Source: Saccoglossus kowalevskii
Taxonomy: Eukaryota; Hemichordata; Enteropneusta; Harrimaniidae
Assembly (NCBI RefSeq): GCF_000003605.2
Contig: NW_003124909.1
Location: forward strand, 43,764 to 73,037
DNA: 29,274 nucleotides
Reading direction: 5' to 3'
Below are positions 8,620-21,021 of the stretch, piece by piece. The notes below the pieces were generated by a model. The model was not told the DNA's origin. It worked only from the letters and a program-made list of their open reading frames with translations, and searched no databases. Positions within the stretch are counted from its first letter, which is position 1, and each line of letters begins with the position of its first letter. Both the position numbers and the translations under genes were made by a program.

Positions 8620-11600
8620 ATGGCAACCCACGTGTACTATCAAGGAGAGTATGTTTATCGAGGTGTTATTTTCCCTGGATATATCAGAAGAAATCTGGCA
8701 CGGGCATTTGAAGAACAGTTTGAATGCAGAGATGACGACGTGTTTATTGTTTCCTACCCACGGTCAGGTGAGAATAATTTGATAGTATATTCTACATCAT
8801 GTTGATTGGAGTATCAAATTGGCGTCAGAATATTTGTGCATTTGATGGTAAAACATTAATGTGTGTGTATTATATGCAGCATGTTGGCAGTAGTGAATCA
8901 CCTTGTTGATATTAAACATTTAAAATAAATATTAGGAGTTATGTGGGAATTTGGAATAGAACGACATTTTATAAAAAAAACATGTATACGAAAATAGGCA
9001 AATAGCCGTAATCGGTCTACGAAAGAACTATTGCATATAAACTTTGGACCCAAGCTTCTCAAACAGGGGAATCATTTTACAGAATTGGCCAACAATTTAG
9101 TAAAATTGCTGCCAATGTGTGTATATAACTGAATATATTGCCGGTTCCAAAAATAAATCGTTAGCAGCTTATCCACTGTGACTGGACTAAGAAGATTTTG
9201 CAATGCGTACAAACGGGTACAAAAATAGCATTTCTGATTTTAGTTTATGTTTGCACAAACAATTGCAGTGTGGGATGAATATTTAAATTCCGTGACCCAT
9301 TATTCCGGATTTATTAAATTCTTTGATGTTCAACAAAAGCACAAAATATATGAAAGAACATCATACTCTTTAAATAAATCATATATCACTCGTTGGATAC
9401 TTCATATGAATGTGTTCGTCTTATCAATACAATACTGCAAGTGGTGAACAGTAGTAAACTTTCAGCAGCTTATGATGACTGAATGTCCCTTTGGTCCAGT
9501 CAGCATAAATCCTGTGTATTTTGCTAACTTTTCTAGACATTGATATGCTAGTGAATCCAGTCGATCACCTATTTTTACACTGGTGTTAATATATGTATGT
9601 ATACATTCACAGCAAACTCATCTTAAACAACAGCTCAGTTTCAACTACAGCTAAGCCTGTTTTTATATAAACACAAACACCCTTGTTAATAGCATAACTT
9701 AGTACAATTAACGAAGAAATATGCACATTACAATAAGTATTATATATATTACTCAAGTTTATTTTTAAATCTTAACAGAATTTAAATGGAAAGACAACTT
9801 AAATGAGAAGAGGCGAATCTGCTGTTATTTTTGTATTTCACATTTCAGGTACAACGTGGACCACTGAAATGGTATCTTTGGTAATGAATGGTGGTGATAC
9901 AGAATACAACATGTCTGATATACAACATACAAGAGTACCGCAGATTGAAGTGAACTACAAGCCAAATATCATGCGAGTATAGACTCATTACTTACACAAC
10001 TTACGTATTGGGGGGATGAAAATGTGCATGGTAGATATCTTCCACAACACAGAAAACATAAATAATTTGGGTTGGTTGAAATACAAGCATAGACGACGCG
10101 GTAACCATAGTGTCGATATTGCTTCTCAATCTACCACTGCACATGTGTTTAATTTTGTTTGTCTGACAGTCTGTAATTTTATAATTGACTGATAATAATA
10201 TTGCCTGATAACTGGGCTCAGACTGGGTTGTTTGCTTAAATAATACGTTCGACCACGTCTCACCCATTAGTGTGCCAATCAACGATCTTATTCTGCTTCC
10301 AAACAATACCGAATCTCTCACAGCGCCATTTTGCATGAGAAGAGCATATTACAAGACAATAAATATGTCATGCCAAGCCGGGAACTTTATAGCTTCTTGA
10401 CCTCTTTGAATCTAATATGGCGCTGTCAAATTTTGGGGCGCTGATTAATCGGTAAACTTAGATCGGTAAAATGGGTAAATAATTCCATACTATCAACGCC
10501 AGTAATTCTGTACTGTGTGCGCAATTGATACACGATTAAATAAACGACATTTTCATGGGCAGGAATTTCCACACACAAAAATCAAGAAAACAAAAACAAT
10601 CAACAATCCCCCCATTAAAATTATTCAATAAAAGCGTCGCAGAGAAATGAGGTCATATCCGGTTAGTGTTCTCATGCACGAACGATTCTCGCGAGGCTGG
10701 TATTTTCATGATGGCGTCATTCAAACGACATGGTGATGTCGGTATTACAAAAATTAGCATTTGCTATTACTTTGTACAATCAAATATACTTCCACCAGGT
10801 TTCATCAATTATTAAAACTTGTTATGAGTAGACTGTTTTGTTGTTCAGAATGTACTCTGTGTAACTGCACTTTTGTATATTCTGCTTGATATTTGTTGTT
10901 TACATTTTGTATGATGTCATTTCTATGTTATCGTATAGAATCAGTATAGAACGTGTGGGCAAATATGAGGTATTTTCCCGACACTTAGTCACATGTCCGT
11001 TAAATGAGTTTATATTTCCTTACTAGATTCAATATGATCCTCCGAGTACTTATAATAATGAGAATGATGTTGCCTACTTTCCTACACCAATATATGTCTC
11101 TTATCCCTAAGATAAAGGATTTTCGGTCATTTAATGATGCGTTTGAGTGGTCGAAGTCTATTCCTTCTCCTCGACTAATGAGGACACATCTCCAGTATAA
11201 TTTGTTTGCAAAGGAGCCAATTAAACGGAAATGCAAGGTAATTAATAAAACGTATGTCACGAACGTTTGTCATACATCATATACAAATGCTAAAACCATT
11301 AGACCATTAATTATTTCTCAGCACCTAGTGGTATGGTAATTGTACAATACAAACTCCGAGTCTATACAAATTCCAGGGTGTATTCTGTCGGGAATAAAGA
11401 CAGTCAACACAGCTTGAACAAAAAAGAAAGCATATAATATGAACAGAAAATATTAATTCATCAAATAATTGTAATTTCAGTTCATATATGTTGCAAGAAA
11501 TCCCAAAGATATGCTTGTGTCGTATTACTATTTTTATAAGATGTGCCGTGTTCATGGTTGTTATGATGGCTCTTGGGCTGCGTTCTTCCGCAAATTTATA

Positions 11601-12978
11601 AATAAACAGCGTAAGTATTGCCAGCACATGAATAATATTTACCGACATAAGCTCAAATTCCATAGAGTGTGCACGTGATCAGGACATTGCGCTTAATAAC
11701 TGAAAGTGGAAATACAAAATAGTTGTTCGTAGGGATACATATATTATTATTTAATATAAACATGTCTTGATAATTTCCCAAAATGGGCCATTTTTAATTC
11801 AAACATTCAAGGATACGTATATACAAATTTCATGTGGCTAGGCATATCAAAAATTCATTAACAAGATGTTCTTTTCTACAATAATATAAACAGTTTGTTA
11901 TGGTGATTGGTTTGATCACGTGATAGGCTGGTGGAAATATGCTCAAAAGAATACCGATACTGTGTTGTTCCTAAAATACGAAGATATAAAAAAGGTATAA
12001 TGACAATATCTCATCTTTTTTTTCAAATTTACCAAAATAATTGTGTGAGCGTATTTGAATTGTGAACATTGTTTAAATAATACCCGTCTCTCTAAATTAT
12101 ACTGTTATTCTCAGGAGGGAGACTAACACACTATTATGTAGTTGTTTTAGTTTTTTATTTATCATTCGCAGGTCATGCATATTTAAATTCTTAGAATACA
12201 GGCTTTATTGACTTGATATTACTAGTCCAATGCAATTTAATTATTTCAGAATCCACGAAGTACAATTATGCAGATTTCAAAGTTTTTGAATAAAGAACTT
12301 CATGATAGACTAGTTGACGAAATTATTCACCACTGCTGTTTTCATCGCATGCAAAACAATGCCGGAGTAAACTTCGGACGCGAATCTTATGTTATGAATA
12401 CAAAACGAGGAAAATTCATAAGAAAAGGTATTGAAACTTTCTCTAAGTTTTGAATAGAATTATTCATTTTATAGCAATCGCAACATAACATTACCATTAA
12501 AGATATCCATATTTTGTTTGCCAAACTTTTAGTCGCAACAGACCTTTTATTTGTCCTGAAGTGTTACATTTAGATTTAAATTAGGTCATTAGATTTGACA
12601 CGTTTTACATAACATGTACTGATGATGACGACATGAGAACATTAATTTAAGGTAATGCGTTTATTATAATCGGACCGAAGTCAATTAAATATGAGAAGTA
12701 GACTTCACATAACCAACTCAAATGTGGTGTTGACTTCAGGATCTGAAAATGCATGGATGAAAAACGTTACATCAATTATCTAAATTCTCCTCATTCTGTT
12801 ATCCTTTATTCCATACATGATACAGGTTCACAGTTAATCCCTGTCTTGTTTATTCACAGGAATTATAGGAGACTGGAGAAATCACTTCACATTGGCTCAA
12901 AATGAAGAATTCAACAAACTCTACGAATACAAGATGAAAGACACTGGTCTATCATTTCAGTGGGACGGCGAGAATTAA
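8620..12978 (+). CDS. Cytosolic sulfotransferase (SULT family), seven coding exons
   Basis: It transfers sulfonate from PAPS to hydroxyl or amine groups of small molecules in the cytosol. Coding exons: 8620-8767, 9849-9976, 11112-11237, 11481-11610, 11894-11994, 12250-12427, 12860-12978. Every junction is GT/AG and phase-consistent, giving 930 bases and a 309-residue protein (vertebrate family members are near 295). The PAPS-binding loop PRSGTTW is residues 47-53, with Arg48 where most members have Lys. The likely catalytic base is His118 in RTHLQY. The 3'-phosphate site [10 protein letters not shown] has Arg140 and Ser148. RKGIIGDW (269-276) and a dimer motif of the KTVE type, here Arg277, Thr281, Leu282, Glu286, close the protein. 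Substrate cannot be told from sequence. ATG 8620 is preferred; an in-frame ATG at 8491 lies in repeat DNA. The exon 2/3 junction is the least certain. Confidence 0.93.
8768..9848 (+). other. Sulfotransferase intron 1
   Basis: The donor is g|gtgaga at 8768 and the acceptor is atttcag| ending 9848. It splits the glycine codon of the PRSGTTW loop after its first base. No repeats or reading frames of note were seen inside. Confidence 0.9.
9977..11111 (+). other. Sulfotransferase intron 2, with promoter-like GC-richer stretch
   Basis: The donor gtatag at 9977 is weak. The acceptor used here is the pyrimidine-rich cttatccctaag ending 11111, chosen because it keeps phase 0 on both sides and gives an open protein. 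Another good acceptor (ttccttactag, ending 11026) would place a stop at about 11108 in phase 0. Within the intron, 10640-10740 is CpG-richer and contains TCTCGCGAG and a short ATG-led frame. Confidence 0.7.
10687..10695 (+). promoter_or_regulatory. TCTCGCGAG promoter-type motif in intron 2
   Basis: Nine of ten bases of the palindrome TCTCGCGAGA, a known element of CpG-type animal promoters. It lies about 25 bases before two adjacent ATG codons (near 10709-10714), the second in a GATGGCG context. The surrounding 100 bases have more CpG than the rest of the intron. No gene body could be followed downstream, so this is a candidate only. Confidence 0.25.
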
Positions 12979-13630
12979 GAAATATGACAAATACATATTA
13001 ACATGCTTGTTCTCTGGCTAAATTAGAATACATTATCGGATTATTCAATTATAAGATATATGCACTAAACTCCAGTACATTTCAATACATATAGTGTAGT
13101 GCCAAACATGTTAAGCTTAATCAAAAGTATATAATAGGTTTTGAAAGGTGACAGAATACATAAGAAAATATATCAACTAGTAGTATATATAGTAACTAGT
13201 AACTAGTGGAAAAGAGTATCTACGCATGCGTGGTGGATATCTTGGAGAACGATGAACTGTTAATCATTCCATTAAAATCCTACTATATAATCTTCTCGTC
13301 TACGTATTCCAGTTACCATTTTAGATATGAGCATTCCAAAGTATATTATGTCTCTCAAGCAATGTAATGACAACAGTTAAAGATACCCAAAATGATAGTT
13401 GTAGAAATATATGAAAAACAGTATATATGCAAATATATTATATAGTAGATTGATAGATATTTTATAATATTAGGTATCTACACAAAAAACTAGTTTAAAC
13501 ACACTGTTGTTAAATACGCTGACTTCATTCAAATAGGTCGTGTATGTATAGGTGATGTTGGGTATACAAGACATATTACGTAGGTCCATTTATTGTTAGA
13601 ATTTTAATTTTATTGTTCGAACATATCAAA

Positions 13631-13636
13631 AATAAA
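13631..13636 (+). terminator. Candidate polyadenylation signal of the sulfotransferase
   Basis: AATAAA about 650 bases after the stop codon and just before the second TTAA element. I saw no better signal nearer the stop, but this was read by eye. Confidence 0.25.
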
Positions 13637-13696
13637 AGGTATCAAAAAGTTAGTGTGCCTTTCAAATATACCTCTCCCAAGAATATAGTGTTACAT

Positions 13697-14536
13697 TTAA
13701 GGTAGAGATGCAGGTTGTGGGCATTTGCTTTTTATTATCCAAACAGTCTTGGCTATAGACTGTTAAAATTTTGTAGAATTGTGAATAGTGGAACATATTC
13801 AAAAAATATAGATAACAGGTGCAAACATTCTCTATTTTGAATGCTAAGCAAGATTTAGCAAGGCTGTACATAAATAATTAAAAAAACACGGTGAAAAAAA
13901 GAAAAGACGGGATCTCCATATTATGCATTATATTTAACTTTTAACAAAACGATAATACATTTAAATTTGAAACTGTTACAGCCATTTCAATTATGAGCAT
14001 TCGCAAACTTCTTACTGAGTGAATTGTTATGCAAATTAGCAAATATCTTCTTTTTAGTGAACATCCCAGAACTTTAAAAAATAGCTCCTAGACGCTTTGA
14101 CCTTTTGTTTTGAAATTTTCACAAATGATTGACAATGTGTTTATCTTCAAAACGCCGTCGGGGCATTGTTTTTGGTTGAACAGTGTTACAACAATCGCAC
14201 AGACAACTAGCATGGGTGTTAATTTATGCATAAACTTGAAGTAGTGAAATTTGGGCTGCTACCCCGCAAAATTGACAACTGGTAGACAGTTTCCAAGACG
14301 GCACTTTCTTCATAGTAAACAGATGTACCCATCAACCAATTTTGACAGAAAACAGAAGCATGGTTTAGGAGCTATTTTTCTTATAAAAAGTGTTCATAAA
14401 ATGAAAATACTAACAACATTTTAAAATTCATACAATAAGCTTTTCGAAAATATACAGTTTTGTGGACAAGGGAGGTCATCTTGGCTTCCTAATTAACTAA
14501 TTAAAATACCTGTCAGATAAACTGCATCTCTATTAA
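13697..14536. mobile_element. TTAA-flanked inverted-repeat element, copy 2
   Basis: This is the second copy of the element at 2220-3106, in the same orientation. TTAA is at 13697-13700 and 14533-14536. The left terminus GGTAGAGATGCA (13701-13712) is intact, while the right terminus TGCATCTCTA (14523-14532) lacks the last CC. The body is 832 bases against 879 in copy 1, with several small deletions, including one replacing about 40 bases before 14400. It sits about 720 bases downstream of the sulfotransferase stop. Confidence 0.8.
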
Positions 14537-15218
14537 AGTCTGTGTTACAACAAATACTGATGCTGTCCAGGCTGTTATACCCAAACAACTATATAATTAC
14601 ATACATATGAATTGATCGCTTAAACAATGTTGTCGCCTGTTTTTTTGTTAATGCTGAATACAGCTTATTTGCCATCGCAACGTTCTTTGCAGTATCAGTG
14701 CTATTTATAATGTAGGTAACGCGTGTATTCGTTGTGGCCGTGTTGTTTATTTCATTGATGGGATTGTGAGCAGTTTCGAATATGACAAAATATTGTTTAT
14801 TGTTTTAGAGACGCTAAAACGCATGGACTCAAGTCTACTACAATATTTCTCAGTGATGTATAGGTTTGTTTTACAAAATAAGTTGACAATATGTGTGGCT
14901 GTAATGAAATTGAATTAAAATACCTACCAATAATTGTGTTTTAAGTGTAGTTATGTTCATATTTAATGGAGTGAAAGCTTTATATCTGAAAAATGCGAGT
15001 AGGAGACGTGACTTCAAGTATGCTGCGCCAACCATCTATACATTTCATACACTGGCAGACATTCAGTGTGTCAGCAATGTTTTGTACTCGGAAATTTAAT
15101 AACCTATAACAATATAGTCTCGATCTTTAAACAACGTATACATCATATGAGCCAATAAACACACCCTCTATTTCAGCCAATCAGAATCAAGTCACTGCAT
15201 GCGATGGTCGCAGACGTG
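14537..15218. other. Intergenic, no gene recognised
   Basis: AT-rich sequence. Two CCAAT motifs (near 15153 and 15176) lie close to the assembly gap and could belong to a promoter, but no associated coding sequence is visible. Confidence 0.4.
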
Positions 15219-15621
15219 NNNNNNNNNNNNNNNNNNNNNNNNNNNNNNNNNNNNNNNNNNNNNNNNNNNNNNNNNNNNNNNNNNNNNNNNNNNNNNNNNN
15301 NNNNNNNNNNNNNNNNNNNNNNNNNNNNNNNNNNNNNNNNNNNNNNNNNNNNNNNNNNNNNNNNNNNNNNNNNNNNNNNNNNNNNNNNNNNNNNNNNNNN
15401 NNNNNNNNNNNNNNNNNNNNNNNNNNNNNNNNNNNNNNNNNNNNNNNNNNNNNNNNNNNNNNNNNNNNNNNNNNNNNNNNNNNNNNNNNNNNNNNNNNNN
15501 NNNNNNNNNNNNNNNNNNNNNNNNNNNNNNNNNNNNNNNNNNNNNNNNNNNNNNNNNNNNNNNNNNNNNNNNNNNNNNNNNNNNNNNNNNNNNNNNNNNN
15601 NNNNNNNNNNNNNNNNNNNNN
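15219..15621. other. Assembly gap (403 N)
   Basis: A run of unknown bases. Reading frames that appear to cross it have no content. Confidence 1.
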
Positions 15622-17980
15622 AAATGGTTATTAATCTGCCGATTCCCGTTTAAGTAATTACAAGTATTATAGACGTGAACCAAATGTAACTTCAAAACGA
15701 CACAATAACGTCAATATTACTAATAATATGTACAGGCGAAAAGTATACTCACGCATACTTGCATAAATAATCATGTATTGTGTCTGATGTACAATACAAA
15801 TACTAGCAATTAACATGCAATTTACACAGAAAATAATCGTGTGTTCTAATGAGATGATTCCAATTTTCCACCTTTTTACTAATGGGTATCCCCCAACAAA
15901 ACGAGCGATTACAATCAGAGTAAGGACGCGAAAATCAATTACACAGCTCATCGACTTTTAAGAATTAACTTTAATCACATTCTTCATAGAGTGTCCTGCT
16001 TCAAGTGTCATGTATTGCCTTTGTTCAGAAACATGTATGTGTAAAAACGTGTAGTGACTGGCAATTGACCTAACACAATTTGGCAACGTTGTATTTTAAA
16101 CTGAATGCATCTTTATAGAGTAATGTATAGGGCAGATATATCCGAGACGCTACGGCAAAAACATGTTATTCGAATAAATTACTTTTTTTAATTTCTGCCA
16201 CACGTTTCAATTGAGTTATAGAAACAAAGAGGTCCAATCAGAAAAATTGTTGTGCTACGTTGTCTTGTCGTGTGTATTGGTCATACATGGCAGAAACAGG
16301 ATATTTTGCATACTAACTGAAACATTGGAACACAAAATGTTTTGTTGTTGTTTTTTGTTAGGTGATAGTATTCGACATATTGACTAATACAAATAGGGTT
16401 TTTCTTTTTACGGGAAAAGTAAGTTTTGCTCATTACCTCGCTGGAATATGTTTTGTTGAATAATCTTCGTTTGAATTACTTCGTTTTAATCTTTCAAAAT
16501 ATAATGATCTAAATGATGAAAATATGTTGAAAACTTTCCTAGAGATGACTGCTGACACCCCTGTGATAAATATGGTTTGGTTGCACTCAGCGCAATTCAA
16601 AATTAGAGCAAATCACTTATGCTGGTAATAAGTGATAGAGCCAATAACCTCATCGAAATTTAATCAAAGTTAAAGTTTTCAGCTTTGTCATTTCACGTTC
16701 TACCACATATTTTACTGATAGTGAAAATAAATTAAAATATATATATTTGAAGAAAACATATTTTTTACCTCAAAATATTTTATTTACACTGGATTACAGA
16801 GTATAACAAATTTTACCTGAATCGTTAGGCTAGACAAGAGATGCAATGCTTAAAAGATTAAATACCAATACAAATTCTAAAAATATTCATATGATGATGC
16901 TGAGTACTGAGTAACGAAAATTAACTGAGCGAGCAAGTTTGGGATCACAACACTAAAGGTTAGAATTATTTTTTTGTAATCCCAGGCTCTGTAAGTATGT
17001 GGTGATTTACTATTAATTGCCAATTTTGTAATTATCTGATCGAGTAGACTAATCCATCGGTATCCCATTATGATCACGTTGGCATACTTTCTGGCAATCG
17101 ATATTGTATTCAATACTCAACGCCGATTATTTGTCAATGCTATGAAAACGCACATCATTAAATCACAAACGACTGATGCAGTCCATCTAGAATACGCTGC
17201 TCCGTGCCTTTACCACGGTGGAATATATACAACTACCAATACACCTTGAGAAGTATATATTTACAAGGTGTCATACATTTTGTTTTACGAGAAAGCATTC
17301 AACAGACATGTGTATTTTCGTCCTGAAAGAACGATTTTATAAATGTCACCTGACTCCACTTTGTACATGTTTTATGGACGCAATATAAGTGGTGAAGCAC
17401 AGGACATTATTTAATAGGCTAATTTGTAGAAGTGTTCTATTTTTTATCTTTATTTTTTTTGTGTATGTTGGACTACTGTGGTTTCAAATATTTTTAATGT
17501 GTCTAATGGCGTCTGTCAGGGAAGTTCCCTAAGTTATTTTCTAATAGTATAGTAGCCGAGTGATAAGCTTCACTTGGCGAGTGTGCCTTCTAGCTGGTGT
17601 TCCAATAAATCATTTGTTTTATATGTTCCACTCCATATATTAGTTTACATCTGTGAGCAGTACAGTATACTGGCCACTCTTGTTATGATTTTTATTGTGT
17701 GTTTTTTTCTTTCTTATTCATTGGTGCGTGGAAATGGGAAGAGGTGCAAATAACTTTTAAAAGGTGGTCGGTCTATTGGTCTAGCAGTTATACTGTTTTG
17801 AAATTCGTAATTGTTTTCACTAAGTCCGTTTTGAATCAAACTAGATGACGAACAGGTTTTGAGAAGAAGTCGATTAAAGGTACCAATTTGGTCACAATAT
17901 TGGATTTACTCTGAGCCAGAAATGGAGATTGCCGCTATGATTTGTCCACAAAAAATGACTAAAAGTAATTACAAAACCAT
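15622..17980. other. Intergenic, no gene recognised
   Basis: Short frames on the - strand at 15667-15951 (94 codons, hydrophobic) and 16877-17113 (78 codons) show no recognisable family and no splice-linked partner exons. They are not called as genes. Confidence 0.4.
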
Positions 17981-17989
17981 CTCTTTTGA

Positions 17990-18440
17990 GCCACGAGATA
18001 AATTAGCATCTATGTTTAAAGTATCAGCGGTTTTTCATGATTAATCACGTTGGTTGGTCGCCATCTTGAATTTCTTTTATACAGTAATTTTATACTGATG
18101 CCACATATGTCCTATTGTTTTAAAATGTGCCATGTTGTATCTTTACACTGATTCTTTTCAGATAGCATAAAAATAATTCTGAACAGTCACTCAGTGTTGC
18201 CGCCAACTTGGATTTTTGGAAAAAAAATGCTACAAATTTGAGCATTGGTCTCTTGTGAGTACTTTAAATGATTAACATAATATTTCACATATTGCATATA
18301 TAAAAAAGAAGTAATTTTGATCAGTCACATGGTTTAGCCGCCAACTTGAATTTTATGAAAAACGGCAATTTTACAATTGCGGGTGTTTTATTAGTCTTAT
18401 TGATCTGACATTTTGCATGTACATCCCACTCTGGAGATGC
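17990..18440 (+). repeat. Degenerate tandem repeat, about 140-base period
   Basis: The phrase cgccatcttgaattt (around 18059) recurs as cgccaacttggattt (around 18201) and cgccaacttgaattt (around 18339), each preceded by a gtcac-like block. Spacings are about 142 and 138 bases, giving three recognisable copies that have diverged considerably. Confidence 0.6.
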
Positions 18441-20245
18441 ATTTTTTTCCTACAAATATCACATAGGCCAGGTAACGTGGATCGGTTATCTGAATGGAGT
18501 GGGTCATCTGACCTCATTATTATGCATAAATAAAATATCTCACTCAAGCACTGTTGCATATATCACAATGATGACATGTTCTCAAAGGCAAACCCGGTAA
18601 AGTAATTAAAACTTCCAATCTCTAGTAAACATTGTGGCATGACACCCAATGTTGTACTGTTATACACAGTCACTGTATGCTGCAAAGACTGTAAATATTA
18701 TAAATGGCTCTGTATCCAATGATGGAACCTACTCAATGGAAGCTACCTATTCCTGATCTTTGCCAGTACATGTGTCTCGGTATGCCTACTTGCATGCTAC
18801 CGTATTGAGTACAACATCTCAACTTGTAAAATTAACTTTAATTAAAATTAATTATCTCAATTCTCGAGTGAATTACTATGTATACACCATGGGCTTGACT
18901 GTAACCACCTAATCCATTATCCACATAATGAAGATCTTGTGACTAATAAGTTTATCCAAATATGATCATGAGATGGATAATATTTAATTAAAAGGAGAAT
19001 ATTTAGCAGTTAGATATACGTGCAAAATTAATAAAGTCGCATTACCAAATACATTGTTTATAAATATATTCATTCATGTGGATATCCCTTTAACAAAGTG
19101 ACGGTAAAAACGTAGCTGGTACACGTCCGTTCTACTGCGTTGTATTGAGTCATCTCAATTGTGGTCTGCGTGTATAGTTTTGATTAATTGAAATATTAGA
19201 TGCAAACTTCGTCATCCCATACAATCAGCGGAGTTCAAAATGGGATCATACTGATAGCTAATCATGGTTTTGAAGTCAAACCCCAGCTAATGTAAAAAAC
19301 AAATACATTTTGCATTATTTTAACTTCGAAAGCAGGAGTTTTGGCACCATTTTTTGTGAGGTTCACTAAAATGCTATAATTATCGAACGTTCACTAAAAT
19401 TCTACAATTATCGTACTATTGGTAACAAAATGAACAGTACGAAATCTGATATCGGATAGTATATTTTTTTACTAGGCAACAATTAGATTGGATAGTAAAT
19501 TAAATAAGCTACTATTTACTCGTTATTTAAACTCGATAAGAAAACACTTTTCTAATATGTTATTTAGTTAATTTGCTTAGGGAAAATAAGTTGAATATGT
19601 TACTATGTAGCCAAATTATTTTGCCATTTTCTCATGCTACCACACAAAATGAAAATGCTACTAATATCCAATTACGTTTGATAGAGGGTTAGAGGGTAAG
19701 AGGAAATACTTATGATATTAACATTTTCTATTCTACAGTAAGCGTTGTTGTTTCTCCTTTAAATTTCAATGCCAAATTGAAATTATTGAAATTAAATTCT
19801 ACAATCATACGCTACATAACAAATAGTTAAAGGTTGATTTTATTTTCAAGTTAAAAGTTTATAGAAGTCATAGTTGTCACTAATTTCATTCAAAATGGTT
19901 GTCATTTTGAAGTTAAAGTTAAGTGAACACTACTATCTGATACGACAGGTATCTATTAGAAATGAAATAGCATTGAAACATTTCTATATGACGTCATTAG
20001 ACATTGTGATTGTTCGATTCAATTGCCATTGACATTTATGCATATTTAAAAAAATTAACAGAATGGGTTTGTTGTGTCACAAACATTTTTCATAAACACT
20101 TTTGAAAACGTTGGAAATGATTATTCATTGTATCACTTTGCTAAAGGCGTTTCTTTGCTGGTTGGATTCAACTGCCATTGCTAATTGATTGGTTAGTCTC
20201 GTGTCTCAACATCACCCGAATTTGATTTCACACAAAATGTGTAAC
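18441..20245. other. Region 3' of the GAREM-like gene, no gene recognised
   Basis: AT-rich with no supported coding sequence. On the - strand an AATAAA (+ strand tttatt at 19838-19843) lies about 400 bases past the stop codon of the GAREM-like gene and could be its polyadenylation signal. Confidence 0.35.
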
Positions 20246-20584
20246 CTACTTAACCTTTGGCCTCCAACCCCGAGCAGATTTAATAATTTTAAGAGCAGCA
20301 AAATGTGCAATATCAAACTGTTGACGAAGAATGTCCTCATTTAAATCGAGGAGTAAGGCGCCATCTATTTCATTTTCCACAAATATTTTAACAACGCTTT
20401 CGTCAACGTGAACTTCGTTACGTAGAAATGCAGCCACGTCGTTAACACTCATTTGTGATATGTCGAGTTGACTTCTCTTTATGTCATCGCCATTCGCATA
20501 TATATCAGGTTGTTGTTGTTGTTGTTCTTGTTTCTGTTGGTGTTTATGTTGGTGTTTTCCGGGATGATGTCGCTCTTTACGTTG
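20246..20584 (-). CDS. GAREM: 3' terminal exon: polyQ linker and SAM domain
   Basis: The acceptor is ttattcacag, entering in phase 0; the stop is TAG at 20246-20248. The exon encodes 112 residues. First comes a His/Gln/Lys-rich linker with a short run of five glutamines. Next is a YANG tyrosine site, and then a SAM domain from about MSVNDVAAFLRNEVHV through FVENEIDGALLLDLNEDIL to HFAALKIIKSARGWRPKVK. The helix pattern and the IDG..LL.L.E..L core are typical of SAM. SAM domains mediate homo- or hetero-oligomerisation. The internal ATG at 20452 is not a start; the frame continues upstream to the splice acceptor. Confidence 0.92.
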   Translation of the reverse strand, partial: QRKERHHPGKHQHKHQQKQEQQQQQPDIYANGDDIKRSQLDISQMSVNDVAAFLRNEVHVDESVVKIFVENEIDGALLLDLNEDILRQQFDIAHFAALKIIKSARGWRPKVK

Positions 20585-20944
20585 CTGTGAATAAACAAAT
20601 TGTAAATAAATCTAAGTAGAGCGAAGTTAAATGACATGAATACAAATATCTAGTTGGTCATGCGAAATTATCAAAGTGATTAAAGATATTATTGTCATTT
20701 TGCATATTATTTCATCCATATTGTATTCCAAAAAAATAAACATTTGTCTACTCACTGGGAGGAATCGACCGACAATTGACTTAGGGCGTGGAGTTGGCGT
20801 AACCACAGCAACAGTGGTGGATGTATCAGTCTAAAATTAAAGAAAATTATTACAGTGACTAGATTTGTATTATTTTGTTTCATGGTTGACTAAATTGTCC
20901 GTGAACTTGTTGGCAAGTTTGCTTATTTTGTGAGTTGTGTTTTT

Positions 20945-21021
<77 letters not shown>

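Noticed and set aside
10001-10336. A 111-codon frame on the - strand in sulfotransferase intron 2
   Set aside because: No recognised family or partner exon, and no splice support; left uncalled.
11325-11663. A 112-codon - strand frame
   Set aside because: Antisense to sulfotransferase exon 4.
15192-15695. Frames of about 150 codons across 15219-15621
   Set aside because: They are unknown bases in an assembly gap and carry no information.
17550-17620. A tRNA A-box-like phrase (tagccgagtgataag) suggesting a SINE
   Set aside because: The downstream B-box match is poor and no second copy or tail was seen.
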